64,000 nucleotides of DNA, from positions 676,600 to 740,599 of the forward strand of contig NW_006763141.1 of the NCBI RefSeq assembly GCF_000264905.1, given 5' to 3'. The notes below the pieces were generated by a model. That model was not told where the DNA came from. It saw nothing but the letters and a program-made list of their open reading frames with translations, and made no database searches. A program made the translations under genes and the position numbers. Positions 30,667 to 43,253 of the stretch are shown in pieces. Origin of the DNA: Stereum hirsutum FP-91666 SS1 (Eukaryota > Basidiomycota > Agaricomycetes > Russulales > Stereaceae). Positions within the stretch are counted from its first letter, which is position 1; each line of letters opens with the position of its first letter.

Positions 30667-33600
30667 ATGTCCACCGCTCAACCTTCGCAGAAGCGTGCCC
30701 ACGCCGACGATCCCTCCGATTCTGGGTCCTCCAAAAGCCGTCATCTCCTGATCTCCAATGATGCTACCAGCGAGCGGTCCCATGCTGAGCGAGACCAAGC
30801 TATCCTGTGGAACCTCATCTACAGATGCGATTTGGACTTGAAAACTGTGACCCGGCAGCTAGTGGAGCAGGATTATGCCGACATCTTTTGCGCCATCGCA
30901 GCCTTGGAGGTCAACAACAATGTACACAAGGACTGGATATACGACGGCCCAGAACAGGATAAACGACTCAACTTTTACAAGATGGCCGTCATCACCGCCG
31001 GGCCAGCCTTCAGAAACGCTTTGGAGGAAGCCGCAAAGAACAGGTCGTTCAAATTGATTCGGAATAGTGGTACGCGCACGCTCTTCTATCATCTTTGCTC
31101 CGAATTTTATATATACGTGAACTAGCATTTCTCCGTGAGCCGTTCCCGGTCAGTACCTCGAAACCTAAAGGCAAGGGTGTCGAAGACGTCGGAGACGAGG
31201 GTACGCGTCGTAAGTAGTCATTTTCTTGCACATTTATGCCATGCTAATTCTCGGGGATGCATTGCGTCAATCTTTAGGAGAAGGTGAGACATAGAGTTCA
31301 AATAGTATCTTCGTTTTGTTCCTTCACTAACAACTCATCAGCCGTACGCAAGGCATGGAGCACGCCTTATGTCTCGGATCGCCATAAACTCCTTGTCGAA
31401 ATCATTACGCGAATGAAGACGGGAACGAATACTAGCTTGGCCTCGAAGGCGGGCAAACTTGACGACAATAATACCGGCAAACTTGACGGCTCCAATAATA
31501 CCGGCAAACTTGACGGCTCCAATAATACCAGCGAACTTGACGACTACAATAATACCGTCACCATCGTGCAGAGCTCTGGTACTGGGAAGTCCAGGATGGT
31601 CGACGAAGCAGCACGTCTTGTATTCACCCTCCCCTTCAACCTGCGGGGCGATCAAGCTTCTATAGGTACTCATTCATTCTGTAGGCTAATATTTGCCAAT
31701 GTCGTTTTCTGATTTCTTCCCGTAGTCTTGGCTTATCCTCCTCCCGATCCCGAAATCCGCGAGTATATGTATTTCATGCCGTATCCAGAACACGTGACTC
31801 GTCTTCATTATCACGCGTTTCTCATGTGTCTCTGCCGATCAACCGCGGCGGAGGTTCAGTCGGTATTTAATGGTCCAAGCGTACCCCAAACGGAGTTTGC
31901 CAGCTTGTGGAGAGAGTATCTCGCAAAAGACGGTGTACGTCGCGAATTGTATAGAACCGTTGTGCGAGAGGCTGGCCAGGCTGCCGTGAGTTTTTGTCTG
32001 TACTTTCATCGTTGTGCATGGCTGAGTCCATATTGCCCCTAGACGCATGAGACTCACACCGATCTTAAAGCCGCAGTGGGATCAATGCAGGAGAAGACAC
32101 ATAAAGAAATAGTTAACCTGCGGAAAATCATTGCTTCCAGAATTAACAACCTTGGAGGAGTGGTCGACATCTTGTTGTACTTCGATGAGGCTCACGAGAT
32201 GACGAAAATTCATCCGGTCGGTAACGACGGAAAGACTCTTTACAGGATCTTTCTTTCCGTTCTCAATGATTATAGAGATCACGCGCTTTTCACTGTCTTC
32301 CTTTCGACCCTCTCCCACATCGCCGACTTCGCCCCTCTTCGAAGCCAGTTCGAGTCTGCCCGCGCCTCTAAGAGCGGAGCGCTTCAGGCACCGATCACGG
32401 AAACCCCCTTCGACTGCGACCCAAATATTCTCGTGCTCCAAAACACTTACGATCGGGAGGAGAGTTCGCAACTGCACTTCATAGCTCGCTTTGGTCGACC
32501 TCTGTGAGTATCCTTCCATCAGCTTTTCACATGTAGTCCTAAACGTAGCTGTTACATTCTTCAGGTTCTGGACTACCTTCGCGCAGATTCCGCAGCACCG
32601 AAATATACAGGCTTTTATGCAGACTATACGTTCCAAGCTCATCGACGGTCCCGACTGTACTATTTATGCCTCAGACTGCAGCGACCTCGGACAGCTGGCC
32701 GTCGCGGACGTTCGTCTCTCCCTCCAATATGAGCCAAACCTCGAAAGGAGTCAAAGTCTGGACACCCAAGCAAAGCTAGTCGCAAGTCATATGCGCATTG
32801 CGTATTCGGTTCCCGCTCATCGTGAATATATCCGCTCGGGTTATCCGAGCGAGCCTATCTTGGCAGAGGTGCGCCCGTCTATCTATATCCTCGGCTACCA
32901 CTAAGGATGTGCGTTCACGGTATACTAATCAAAACTCAAATGGTTATCCAGGCGGCAGCTCAGCAGCTTCAGCACTGGCGCGAAAAGGACCCATCGATTT
33001 TGCTTAATATCGTCAAAAAGTTTATGGAGAACGGGCTTCTTGATCGAGGAGAACGAGGAGAAGTCGTCGCTCGTATGCTCATCCTCGAGGCCTTTGACCA
33101 CGCCGTTTTCAAGGCTGGCAAGTTGAAGGACCCACACGGAAAGTATCCACTCTACAGCTTTGGCTGTCGTCTGATAGACTGGATAGTATCGTTGTTCGTG
33201 GACGACGTGGCCCAAGACATCTTAAACAGCAAACCGGCCAATTGTGGGGAGAAGACGTTCGAGGAAGTATTCAAGGACGCATGGATCCGATTAACGCATT
33301 GGGCCCAGGCTGGCGACGACCACGTATTCAACACACATTCCATGTTCGCAGCTTTCATTCGATGCATGGCGTTCGTCTGCAGGAGGGGAGAGAGCTTCAT
33401 CGACCTTATCATTCCTGTTCTCCTCTGGGACGAGAAGATCAAATCCTCCGTCATGACCGCTATTTTCATCCAGGTCAAGCGCCGAACGAAAGCCGGCAGA
33501 TACACTTTCGACGCCGAGAAACAATTCAAGTTCTTCCATCCCGAACCTAACCTTGCCAAAGACGACCGCCCTTACGTCACGCTCGTCATGGACCTCGGCG

Positions 33601-34151
33601 TGCAGAATACCCTCCCGAAATACGCTAAGCTTCCGGTGCAGGACGTGATCAAGAAAAGCCGGCAAGCTTCCAAGCGTATGACTACAGCGACGTCTTCAAA
33701 TGCGAATACACCACCCGCGACACCTTCGAAATCAAAGGAGACACTGCAACCCAAGACGCCGTCGAAGCATAACGTCGCTATTCGTCCTTCCAGCGGTCAT
33801 TATGCGTCGACTCAGAAGCATCCGCGCTATGAGATCTATGTCTCTGGGTGCTCTAACACGAACTACAAGCTCATCACGGAAGAACAGCGGGTGAAGTACA
33901 GGGAAGTGCTCCGTTTGTCAGAGTTTCTACTCGAGCATCCTCGCAAAGAAACGATACCGCAGGTGATGCAGCTGAAGCCGGTCTTCGCGCTTGGCCCGGA
34001 TAGCTACTCCTGGGCCGATTCGTTCGTGCTCAATGTCACGGATCCTCAGGATGATGACGAAGATATAGAAGAGGGGCACATCGTCGGTCATCCTGACTCA
34101 GAGGAGGAGCTTCAGAGCTCTGATTCGGATGTGGACATGGGCTCGGGTTGA
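30667..34151 (+). CDS. CRN-like P-loop NTPase, copy D (complete)
   Basis: Eight exons: 30667-31069, 31126-31209, 31278-31283 (6 nt), 31342-31665, 31726-31985, 32043-32503, 32565-32868, 32952-34151. Every junction keeps frame and gives 1013 residues. The start MSTAQPSQKR is supported by alignment with B and C and by the conserved promoter block. An in-frame 27-nt repeat (LDGSNNTGK type) sits just before IVQSSGTGKS, the Walker A. Walker B LLYFDEAHE is near 32167-32200. The carboxy-terminal domain has GERGEVVARMLILEAFD, IDLIIPVLLWDE and FIQVKRR, then KHPRYEIYVSGCSNTNY and an acidic tail. Nearest relative in the window is copy B. Nuclease activity and a nuclear site of action are inferences from CRN resemblance and KR clusters. 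Confidence 0.8.
31452..31556 (+). repeat. 24/27-bp minisatellite before Walker A of copy D
   Basis: One 24-bp and three 27-bp units, each (G/A)GC(A/G)AACTTGACG...AATAATACC, in frame. Copies B and C have a single D(Y/F).NT unit at this position, so the array is an expansion of the native sequence. Confidence 0.9.
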
Positions 34152-34485
34152 AGGGCCTTTGTCGTAAAGGGCATGTTGATATCGTGGCTATCTCGTTCTC
34201 TCTTCTCATTTGCTTACACGTCTTGCTCTCCGAGTATTCGCAGCTGTTTTATGTAAGTCCCGCTCTGCTTTGCTTTCAGTGTTATCTCCACGCCAGTGTA
34301 CGTGTACGTCTATGTCCTAGGCACCTGATAGTCTGAATCGTCGTTCTCGAATCGTGTTTTGAAGTTCTTGTTCACTTACCTTGCTCTCTCGTTTTCGTTC
34401 ACGTCCAACTGCCAATGAGCTACTCAATGTACATTCTATGCTTTCCGAATCAATGCCAGTTATTGCGTTTGTGCCACGATGGTCG
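34152..34485 (+). repeat. 3' flank duplicated with copy B
   Basis: Matches 7584-7920 with scattered differences and stops at CCACGATGGT. Presumed 3' UTR plus downstream sequence carried along in the duplication. Confidence 0.75.
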
Positions 34486-34579
34486 ATCTTCATCGCCCCT
34501 TGAGATGTCGACATCCATCAAAGGTGCCACACAGTACGAGCACCCAATACTCATATCGGCTTGGGTAGCGAGCCTACTA

Positions 34580-34730
34580 GATGCTCTTGACCAGACTCGT
34601 AACCAGTATGTATTGCGGGTATGTGACGACGGAAGCAATGATGCGTCCAAAAAGGCTGCAGGCATTTCTGGATTCAGTTTTCGGTGCAAGAGTTCGCTTT
34701 GTTCGGTCTGAGATAAGTACAACGTTAACA
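34580..34730 (+). repeat. dispersed repeat, longest copy
   Basis: The left part (GACCAGACTCGTAACCAGTA, ATTGCGGGTATGTGACG) matches 3850-3915 inverted. The right part (GGAAGCAATGATGCGT ... TCTGAGATAA) matches 26735-26835. It is therefore the parent arrangement of two fragments elsewhere in the window. No coding content or clear terminal repeats. Confidence 0.7.
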
Positions 34731-35016
34731 CGACGAGAAGGTGTTACAGAGTGTACGAATTTCACCTTTTATATAGTATGTGTGATACTTATCTCAGGCA
34801 AGGGGTACGACGGGGTGATGGTACAAGCACTTTACGCTTTACAAGAAGTGCACGAGAAAAGAATAACACGGCAAACGTACACCACAGACAAGACCGAATC
34901 AGAGCAAAGATCAGAAGCGTTCATACATATCACCAAAAAAAGGTACCGCAACGTTCTTGGGATCCCCTACATATCCGCTCTCAGCAAACGAAGTCCCGGA
35001 TACTTAGAAGTTAAAA

Positions 35017-37467
35017 TCAATCGATATCATCCAACCTCCACCTTGGAACATGTAGCATCTTCTCCATCTCCAACTCTCTCTCTAACTCAGCCTTATTATC
35101 CTGCAACTCTTCATCATCGCTCCGCTCTGGCTCCTTCCCCCCGCCCTCAGACAGATACATATCCTCGCTCCCGTCATCCGACCGCACGCTCCAGTCTTTC
35201 GACCACTTCATCACTATCTCGTCCGCCTGACTATTTACTTTCCCCTCCTCGTCCTCCTTGTCCTCCTCCGTCCCCTCCGTCCCCTCAGATCGCTCTACAC
35301 TACCACTCTCACTCCTCTCCACATCTTCCGCCTGCCTCGCCACCGGACCGTTTCCAAACAGCACCACTGCCCCCCTCCCCTCCTCCTCCTCTTCCTCATC
35401 CTCCTCGTCCGAATCCTCAGCAACACAAGGCGGCACCAAACTGACCGCCGGGACCAACCTCGCAACCTGACCGACCGGCCCACTGAACACCTCCCTCGAA
35501 AACTGTGGGTTCAAGCCCGAGGAACTGTTGCTGTTCGCAGGCCGGTCGCGCTCGTCGATGAGCATGTCTTCGTTCCAGAATGCGCAGGCGGGCTCGGAGG
35601 GACAGCGGCCTTGGCATGTGTTCCATTTCACTGGAGATTGGAGATATCAGTTAGACTACGATGACGATTCGGAATGGGGGTGTCGCTGTGGGTGTTTGTG
35701 AGCGAAGGATGGTGCACGTACCTCCGCATAAAAAGCAGAACTGGGTGCCACAGCGACATGTCATATGATTACAGCCGGAAGAGAGTTCTACGACGTACTA
35801 TAGTATACGTAAAAAAAGTAAGTCGAACTGTGTGAGGTGAATGTGTACCGTCGTGGATTGGTGGTGGGACTTACATAGCACTTAGGGCATCGACGCCAGC
35901 CTTTTGCCTGTGGAAAAACTCGTAGTGAGACTCTGGATATGACACGCTGGCTATGACCTGAAACTAACCTTGATACTTTGTAGGGTCGAGAGATCGTCCG
36001 CTTGGCGGTCTCCGAGAGGCAGCGACTGGTTTGGGGACAGAAAGCGTTAACTGAATGAGTTTTCAAGGCGACGGTCTCTCCAGAGGAACCGACCTGATAA
36101 TCCCTACACGTTACACCTGATTATACACGATTGACGAATAAGCGTTAGCTATCAGAAGGTACATCATCGAATGAAAAAGAAAAGCGAACCTTCGTGCCAC
36201 ACCGACCGACAGGGGACACAAAATATACCATTGCAATCCGGACATCTCGCTCTTGGATCGCGCGCGTTCTCGTCGACTTCCAACCGAGCGCAGCAATGTG
36301 AATGGGGACACCAGAACCTCGGCAGTGAGTCCAGGTATTTTTGGTGGCGCTATGTCATTCCATTTCACAATTCCGTTCCAGGGAATTAATTTAGTTATCG
36401 CCTTCAGCCTCGATGTGATCGAGACAAAAGAGCAGGAACTGGAAACACACACCCAAAGACTCAGTATCTTCCCACCCAACACCCTATTCGCCACATCATC
36501 CCCAATATCGTATTCCTTGACTTCACATTCCGGACACCTCACCGGAAACACACTGACATCGGCTGTCGCCCTCCCGTCGTCCCTCGGATCCAGCTTACTC
36601 CTGATATGCCCTGTCAGACACGAGAGACAATATTCGTGGCGGGCAGGACAAGGGAGTTGCAGACCAAAGGGAAGACGAGAAGAAGATGTTGCGGTGCGAG
36701 AGGCGGAAAAGGGAAGGTAGGTAGGTTTGAAGGGGTCGAAGCAGATGCCGCAGATTGAGAAAGGCAGTGAGGGGGTATCTGGGTCTAGCATGAGTTGAAG
36801 TTGGAAAGGTGAGGAAGAGCGCCATAGAGTAAGTACGTATGTAGGAAGAAAACGAAGATTATCTGAAGTACCTGAAGAGCTCGAATCCGAGTCTACTGAG
36901 GGAATCAGTTCGGGCGTCGATTCTCTGCCTTTTCCCTTGCCCTCGAATGTGGCTTGTGGTGGACTAGTAGAAACGAGACTCATGGCCTAGCACATATTAC
37001 AATTATTAGCTCAAGTGCACTTCAACATGTCCACATGTCCAAACAGCTTACCGTAACGAATGAACCCTCCCTCGTGTCCAGGATCTCATCTTTACCTGCT
37101 TGAGCCCTCCTCGCCTCCTCAATATCCAAATCAATCTTCTCCATCGCAAGAACCACCTCCTTCGCATTGAGCTGCAGCTCGTTCTGGCTCATTCGAGGGT
37201 AGTCAGAGCGAAGAAATTCTAAGGCGAGTTCGATTGCTATCGATGTTGAGTCTTCGGGGGAGATAGGGGTGTTGTCTCCGGCCTGAAAGGAACAAAACCA
37301 TAGTGAGTGATCTATCTTTGGTGTTCATACTGGTGGCTGAGCCTTGAGAGATTGGGTTAGATGAGACGCACCTGAAGCCGTTTCGCTAGTCTAGCTGAGG
37401 CCATGTCGTCCCTTTCATCTTTAAGGACCTGAGCAATGAGTACAAGAGACTCTACGTCTAAATACAT
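35017..37467 (-). CDS. RBR (RING1-IBR-RING2) E3 ubiquitin ligase
   Basis: Exon 1 (37467-37372) starts MYLDVESLVLIAQVLKDE, exon 2 is 37282-37052, and exon 3 starts at 36986. RING1 is CGICFDPF...CPARHEYCLSCL...RCPEC. The IBR is FWCPHSHCCARLEV...RCPDCNGIFCVPC. RING2 is GWRRCPKC...VVELSSGCNHMTCRCGTQFCFLCG. The cysteine in SGCNHM corresponds to the catalytic RING2 cysteine of parkin/HHARI-type ligases, which carry ubiquitin as a thioester. The last exon (35631-35017) encodes KWNTCQGRCPSEPAC, then a long acidic, disordered tail with a run of Glu/Asp. The hydrophobic DNLRFLPTYVLTLW stretch before RING1 is best read as an intron (TCAG/GTACTT ... CTAG). Substrates unknown. Confidence 0.85.
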
Positions 37468-40193
37468 TATGTCGTCTAGTTTGTTTGTAAGAGATTGAGA
37501 AGATCAGGGAGAGATAATGTATTCGTAGTAAGTGACGGTGATGAGCAGAGGATCGAGGGTGCAGCTCTTAGAGTTACTTTGAGGCGTAGAAAGGCATGGC
37601 GAAGGCAACGCCACGCTAATTGGAGCTATGGTGGCGGAAGGTGTGATCTTTCCTGCAGGCTTCCTGCGAACTTCCTGATGAGTAACTCTTCTCAGGACTT
37701 CTACACCAAAGGCCAGAAAAAGATAGACTTCGTCATAGGTCATGCATCCACGCCGCTTAGAACCGTCGTTGAAGCTTAACGTCGAAGTTGCGTCGAAGAT
37801 AGCAGCCACCCGTAGTACGTACAGTTTCGGACAAAAGGTAGAGATAAGTACAAGCTTGTAAAGGTACCTCATAGGACCAGCAAAAACTTGTCAGTCTTCA
37901 AGAGAGGCCATGTAGCGGAATCCGGAGGGACAAAATTACAAGCGAGTTGAACATGAGTAGAGGTGAAAAATACTGTAAGGAGAGAATGACTCGAGATACC
38001 GTGATGAATTGTTTGCAGTACTGAAAGTCGACAGGGATAGACTCGGAAAGAAAAACGATTGTAATTCGCGCGCATCACGGATCCCCGCCGAGCCTTGCAA
38101 GCAATTGTACCGAATAAATGGTGGCGAAAGGTGGCGGTGGGTTAGGTGCAGTTATATTGCACCTGAAAACACTTATTTACGCCGAAACAGGTTGTTCAAG
38201 CTTAGAAAGCTACGGAATGTTGCATTGGCTTGGGATCAGCCCCATTTCTAGATCCGCCGAGTTCGGCAGGAATCGATGCGTCACCAAAGAAGGTGCAGTT
38301 TGGGACTCAGCGTGGGACTTGCCAGCGCACTCATCATTTTCTTGCGCGGGCTGAATCCGTTTCGAGTCGTACCACCATCATCCCCTCTTCTCCGAAGTTT
38401 GAAGCTTTCGCTGGCCACTTCGTCTTCACCCTTAGCATTTAGTCTACGCTGGCCGAAGCCTTTTTCTTTCACATGGCGCTACACGACGCCCTTGGACTGT
38501 TCGCGAGACGAGCGCGCCGTGTCAGCGCGAAGGTGGTAGGTGACGTCCGTCAATGTTGTTGCATCCGTTTCGTTTCGTTCCTTTTCGTCTCCCTAGTCTA
38601 TTTCCCTATTCGTACTCGCTTTCGTCCCTTCCCACATCCCTTCCGCACAAGACGAAGCAGACACTGTGCTTCGTCTTCGGACTAGGGGATGACATCATCA
38701 ATGTGCGGCGTGAACTTGAATGTCGCACGCGACGCGCTGCCAGGCTGTCGTGTGCGGGCAACTACTTGTACTTACCTTAGTCCCTCATCTCGAGCACCTC
38801 TACGCACACTCGCATCTCCTCTCCGATGACCCCAGTAAACTACTATATTTTTCTTACTTTCTTTCGTCTCATCTCTTGCCTGCTGTCCCATCTGTATGAC
38901 GTGACTCCACCTGTAATTGCTACCTATATGCTTATGTACCACTGTGTAATGTAGCCCTGCTCAATACACGAAACGATTGTCCGTGAAAAGTTGACTGCCC
39001 GATTACGCTGTCAAAATGGGCACCCGGTGGGACAACCTGAGCTGAAACGATGAGCCCTTCCACAGATTTCGAGAGCATGTAGTAACTTGGGCACCCTCGC
39101 TATAGACCTTGCAATATGTGAATGAGCACAATAACCCATTTTACTTGTTGTAGTAGTATTTCAGCAATTGGATCTCATATATGACCTTGCGAACGAAATA
39201 TATGAGCTTGTAGGACTCGGCGGTTTTCCGTGATGCGGTTGTGGGAAGCGGAATTGCCGTTTTCGAGCTCCGCAATTTCGACCGGGGCATCCCGGAAGTT
39301 CCGTACACTGAGTCAGTCACACCGTTGAAAGATTCTTTCACACTTGGGAGATGATCCACACGCACTGATTCTCCCCTCAGCTCCCCTTCGGCGGTAGTGG
39401 AGTTCGACTCAGCCGCTTCTAATACTTATACTACTTACCTCAAATTAGAGCCTTCGTCTCTTTATCCTGTCACTTAGACGGTCAATATTTTTGTGGATCA
39501 TGTCTGGTGAGCCATCGATATCATTTCCTCTTCGGATACCGACGTCCCCGATCTGATGGACTTGTGCACAATCAACGCACCGGACAGAGAAAGAGACAAC
39601 ATCTCATATATCTCATATCGCATCAGAAATAAACCTGGCCGAAAAGATTTCTAGTCCACCGTCGCACTGCATGTGACCCAATCTGAAAGGCCTTTTGCTG
39701 CTTACGGACGAGGCACTGCCGGTACTACGTGGGTCTCGCTCTCACAAGAAGATGCATCATTTATCGCAAATGCGTTCGTACTTCGGTTTGTGATCTCATC
39801 CGCGACCGGCGCCTGCGGAAGGTTCTCCTGAACCGCTCTGGGGAAATGAGTGGAGGATCCGTGCGCTTTTTGAGCAATTGAAAGCTCTCTAGCTCGCTCA
39901 ATTCTCACGTCGAGCCCATGCTGGCAGTACATCTGTCGCGTTGAGTGAATGTACGATTTTGAAGCTTGTATGTAACCTCGTGCTTGTTCTCGTCTGATAG
40001 ATCGTATGCTTGCGTCGAATGATGCTTGAGCATCGAGCAACAATAAGTATCACTCTCCCTGTCTAATGGACTGTCACTTGCTTTTCTCTTTCCCAACCAA
40101 ACGCCATCGTTGCCCTACATACACGACATAGTACGTCCACGCTTCCTTTCATATCTCTTGTCTTGAGTCCGATAGGTATCTCTTGAACAGCGT
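37468..40193. other. 2.7 kb without a supported gene
   Basis: Only short frames on both strands. A minus-strand pair near 39702-40120 is mildly protein-like but cannot be joined in frame. The 5' region of the RBR gene and promoter of the next gene lie here. Confidence 0.45.
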
Positions 40194-42257
40194 ATGCAAT
40201 CCCCGCCCGAGCTTTATCATTTGGTATCGCTCAGAGATCCGGATATTTCGGGCGCCCGCGAGCTCCACGCTCACGACCAACTCAAAGATGCATCCTCAGC
40301 GCTGCCTGCCCTCCTTGCGAACACAAGTACCCCACCCGCGTATTTTCACTCACAGCTTGGTCGCAGCCGGGATGTTTCTGACGACCACACTGTGACTAAT
40401 AAACTTGACACTCGTTTGATCGCATCGACACCCACAAAAGTCGCTGTCCATCCTCACCTTTCCATCACGGCACAATCAAAATGGCATCTCTTCATCATCG
40501 TCCCGTGGTTAGTGGCCGCAGCTCTGGCGGTCGGGCACCACTTTTACCTGCGTCACCTTGAAGGCAAAGCAGTGACATATCAAAAATATCACAAGGACGG
40601 TAGTAACGCCATCGCGACCGCAACGCAAACCCTTCTCATTATATCTACCACCTCTGCGCTCACTCAAGTGGTACGCCTGACGTTTGACCAAGCTTTTCGT
40701 AGACCGTAGTCCTGACAATGATGTTCGTTCCGTTAGATTTGGTACCATCTTCAGCACTCTGCCCACACAATCTCTACCGTCGACTACCTCTTTGGGCTTC
40801 CCTCTATCTTGCCCATGCTCTCCCTTACCTTTTCATCTGCCAGGCTGGTCATTCCCATCGCACTTGCCGTCGTGACCCACGCTCTCCTAGGCATCTCCAT
40901 CTTCGTTCCCAACTCTCTGACAATCGCACCAGCAGGCGACACCACCCAAGTGATCACTGTCCCCTCCTTTTCCTCTGCGGATAATTTGTTCCAGACCGCA
41001 GTCAGTGTTTATCAGGACCCGAAATTGGACTACACCACTCCGACTTACATTGGACCAACACCCGACTGGGTATCGGCGGTAAAACGCGCAGTCACGTCAC
41101 CTAATGCCATCTCGACATGGCAGGTACCAGAGGAGTGCGGGATTGAGTGCCATTATAATCTCACGTACGAAGCTCCCATGCTCAGTTGTTCAGACATTTC
41201 GGCAGACAATATTTCGTTCTACAAGTCCTCTGATACAGCCAGCGTAGTACTTTTTACCGCGGTGTCGAGCATAGGATGGTGGGACGAGATCAACGCCGCC
41301 ACTTCAACCACTGCGTCATGGGTATGGACCTCTCAAGACTACTGGAACTCATCGGACAGATGGACGACACAACACGGCATCTCCTTTCAATACGTCGCAG
41401 ATTACAGCAATCAAACCAAGGGCGGTAGTCACTGCGCTTTTTACGAGGGGGAATACACGGCGAGTTTTCACTTCGTGAACAATACTCAGACTGTCGGTGC
41501 CACAGTCAATCGTCGTGGTCAGGCGTTGGGCGATCCGCAATGGAGCTTCATCGACAGAGTCAGCGGCGAGAGGATCTTGGACGAATCACTTCCCACCACC
41601 TACACATACTCTAACGCCACGTATCATGCCACCATCGAAGCGTTCGCACAGGTTCTCGTCGGCATAGCTTCGGGCTACGGCCTCGATAAATATGCCGCCA
41701 ATGGAATAGATGTCAACTATTACCATACCAGTATCGGCGATACTCCCTTCTTCTCCGTTACATACGAGCCGAAAACCGGCGGTGAAGTATGGACCTTAGA
41801 CACTCCAGACATGAGCCAATCTCTCATGGACCTATTCACCAACATGACCCTGTCCTTCAACTCTCAATCGACTCGACAGTCGTTAAACCTCGCAAACACC
41901 ACGCGGGTCCTGGCCAACGTGACAACGAACGGTAGCGTTTGGCAGTACTCCCGCTTCCGCCTGAGGACCGTCTACGGCATCTTCCTCCTCGTCGTCGCTA
42001 TCTGTGACATTCACGGTCTCATCTGTCTCTGGTCCAATGGTATCCCCGGACACATGACCTTCTCGCACATTGCACTCGCGTCAGAGACCCTCCACCTCAC
42101 CACCTCGGGAAGCGACATCTCCCCACTCTCGCACGAGCTTACGAAGAAGGCAAAGCGGATGAGGATCCGGTATGTACTGGTGGACGATGCAGTTCTGGGT
42201 AGAAGGAACGGATTCAAGCTCGTCCATTCGGACGACGATGGCGATGGTGAGAAGTAG
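40194..42257 (+). CDS. multi-pass membrane protein with large N-glycosylated ectodomain
   Basis: Two exons, 40194-40670 and 40737-42257 (phase 0), give 665 residues. Membrane segments are seen at LFIIVPWLVAAALAVGHHFYL, TATQTLLIISTTSALTQVVIW, near TVDYLFGLPSILPML, and at LVIPIALAVVTHALLGISIF. A roughly 400-residue Ser/Thr-rich exterior follows, with many N-X-S/T sites (for example NLTYEA, NISFYK, NNTQTV, NATYHA) and paired cysteines. It ends with a last helix, VYGIFLLVVAICDIHGLICLW, and a basic cytoplasmic tail. The arrangement is typical of a basidiomycete-specific family of plasma-membrane proteins with no known activity. The start MQSPPELYH is the first ATG in the frame. Confidence 0.75.
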
Positions 42258-43253
42258 AATCCAGGCGTGCGGATTCAAGTGTTTTTCAGTCTGCGGGTGT
42301 ATGTGGCCCAGCATTTCAGCTCTTCTTGATATTCTTTCTGTTGTGACTTTGCCTGCGCCTCGCTAATGTTTTCCACACTCGACCCAGACTCAAAGGTCCA
42401 TACAGACAATCGTTCCTCTTCCTAAGGCCACCCTTGCCCCTTACTTAAATCTGACCCCTTATGCTTTATACGTTTTGCAGCTCTCCTGAGCCTTCATTTT
42501 GTTGTACCTTTTTTGCGCTTATCGTCGTCCGTGACACTTTTTCTCGACGGTCTACAGACGAACCATCGGCCTGTTACTTACTTCGCGATACCCTCTCATT
42601 GACAGTTCATTCATTTCCAACTTAGCACCCCCAGAGCTTCGCTCCTCATTGTGCCATGTCCATATTGTATCTCTTCTAGTCTCCTGATACCGTTTTTGTT
42701 CTAACTTCTCTGACTCTCATGTACTGTGCCGCGCTTATTCACGTCCGTGACTGTTTCTGTTGACCATGTCGCTGTGTTTACTCTGTCTGCGCACTGACTC
42801 GTTCATACCACATACATATGACTGCTCGCCGTGTTGCCCTTATAAGAATACTCGTACTTACCTGATACACTCTTTTTTGTGCATATTGGCTCTCTTTCAC
42901 TGTCGACCTCGGTGACACAAACCGCCGCCTGGTCTTGATGTCGTGCTTGATTGGAGTACTTCGTCGACCGGACTCATCGTCGTGCCCGAGTAAAGGAACT
43001 TCTGGGGCTGTCGTTTATAACATCGCAGCGGATGCTCGAGTGAGACCCGTCACTCATGCAGTCGCATAGGAGCAGATGAGCAAATCAACCATTAAATGAT
43101 TCCAGACATGATGATACACTAAAAGGCCGATACAAGTACAATTGCGAAGTATTCATGCTAATCCGATCGATAGTCCTCTCTCAGACCTATCAACGAAAAG
43201 AAGAACAACGAACGAGGAAACGAGGACGATAATGAAGGAGGAAGCGCAGACGC
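42258..43253. other. intergenic between convergent genes
   Basis: Pyrimidine-rich 3' sequence without coding signal. Confidence 0.5.

Noticed and set aside
39702..40130. Possible minus-strand two-exon protein (LLDAQASFDASIRSIRREQ...)
   Set aside because: The longer frame has no initiator, and no junction connects it in frame to the upstream ATGs.
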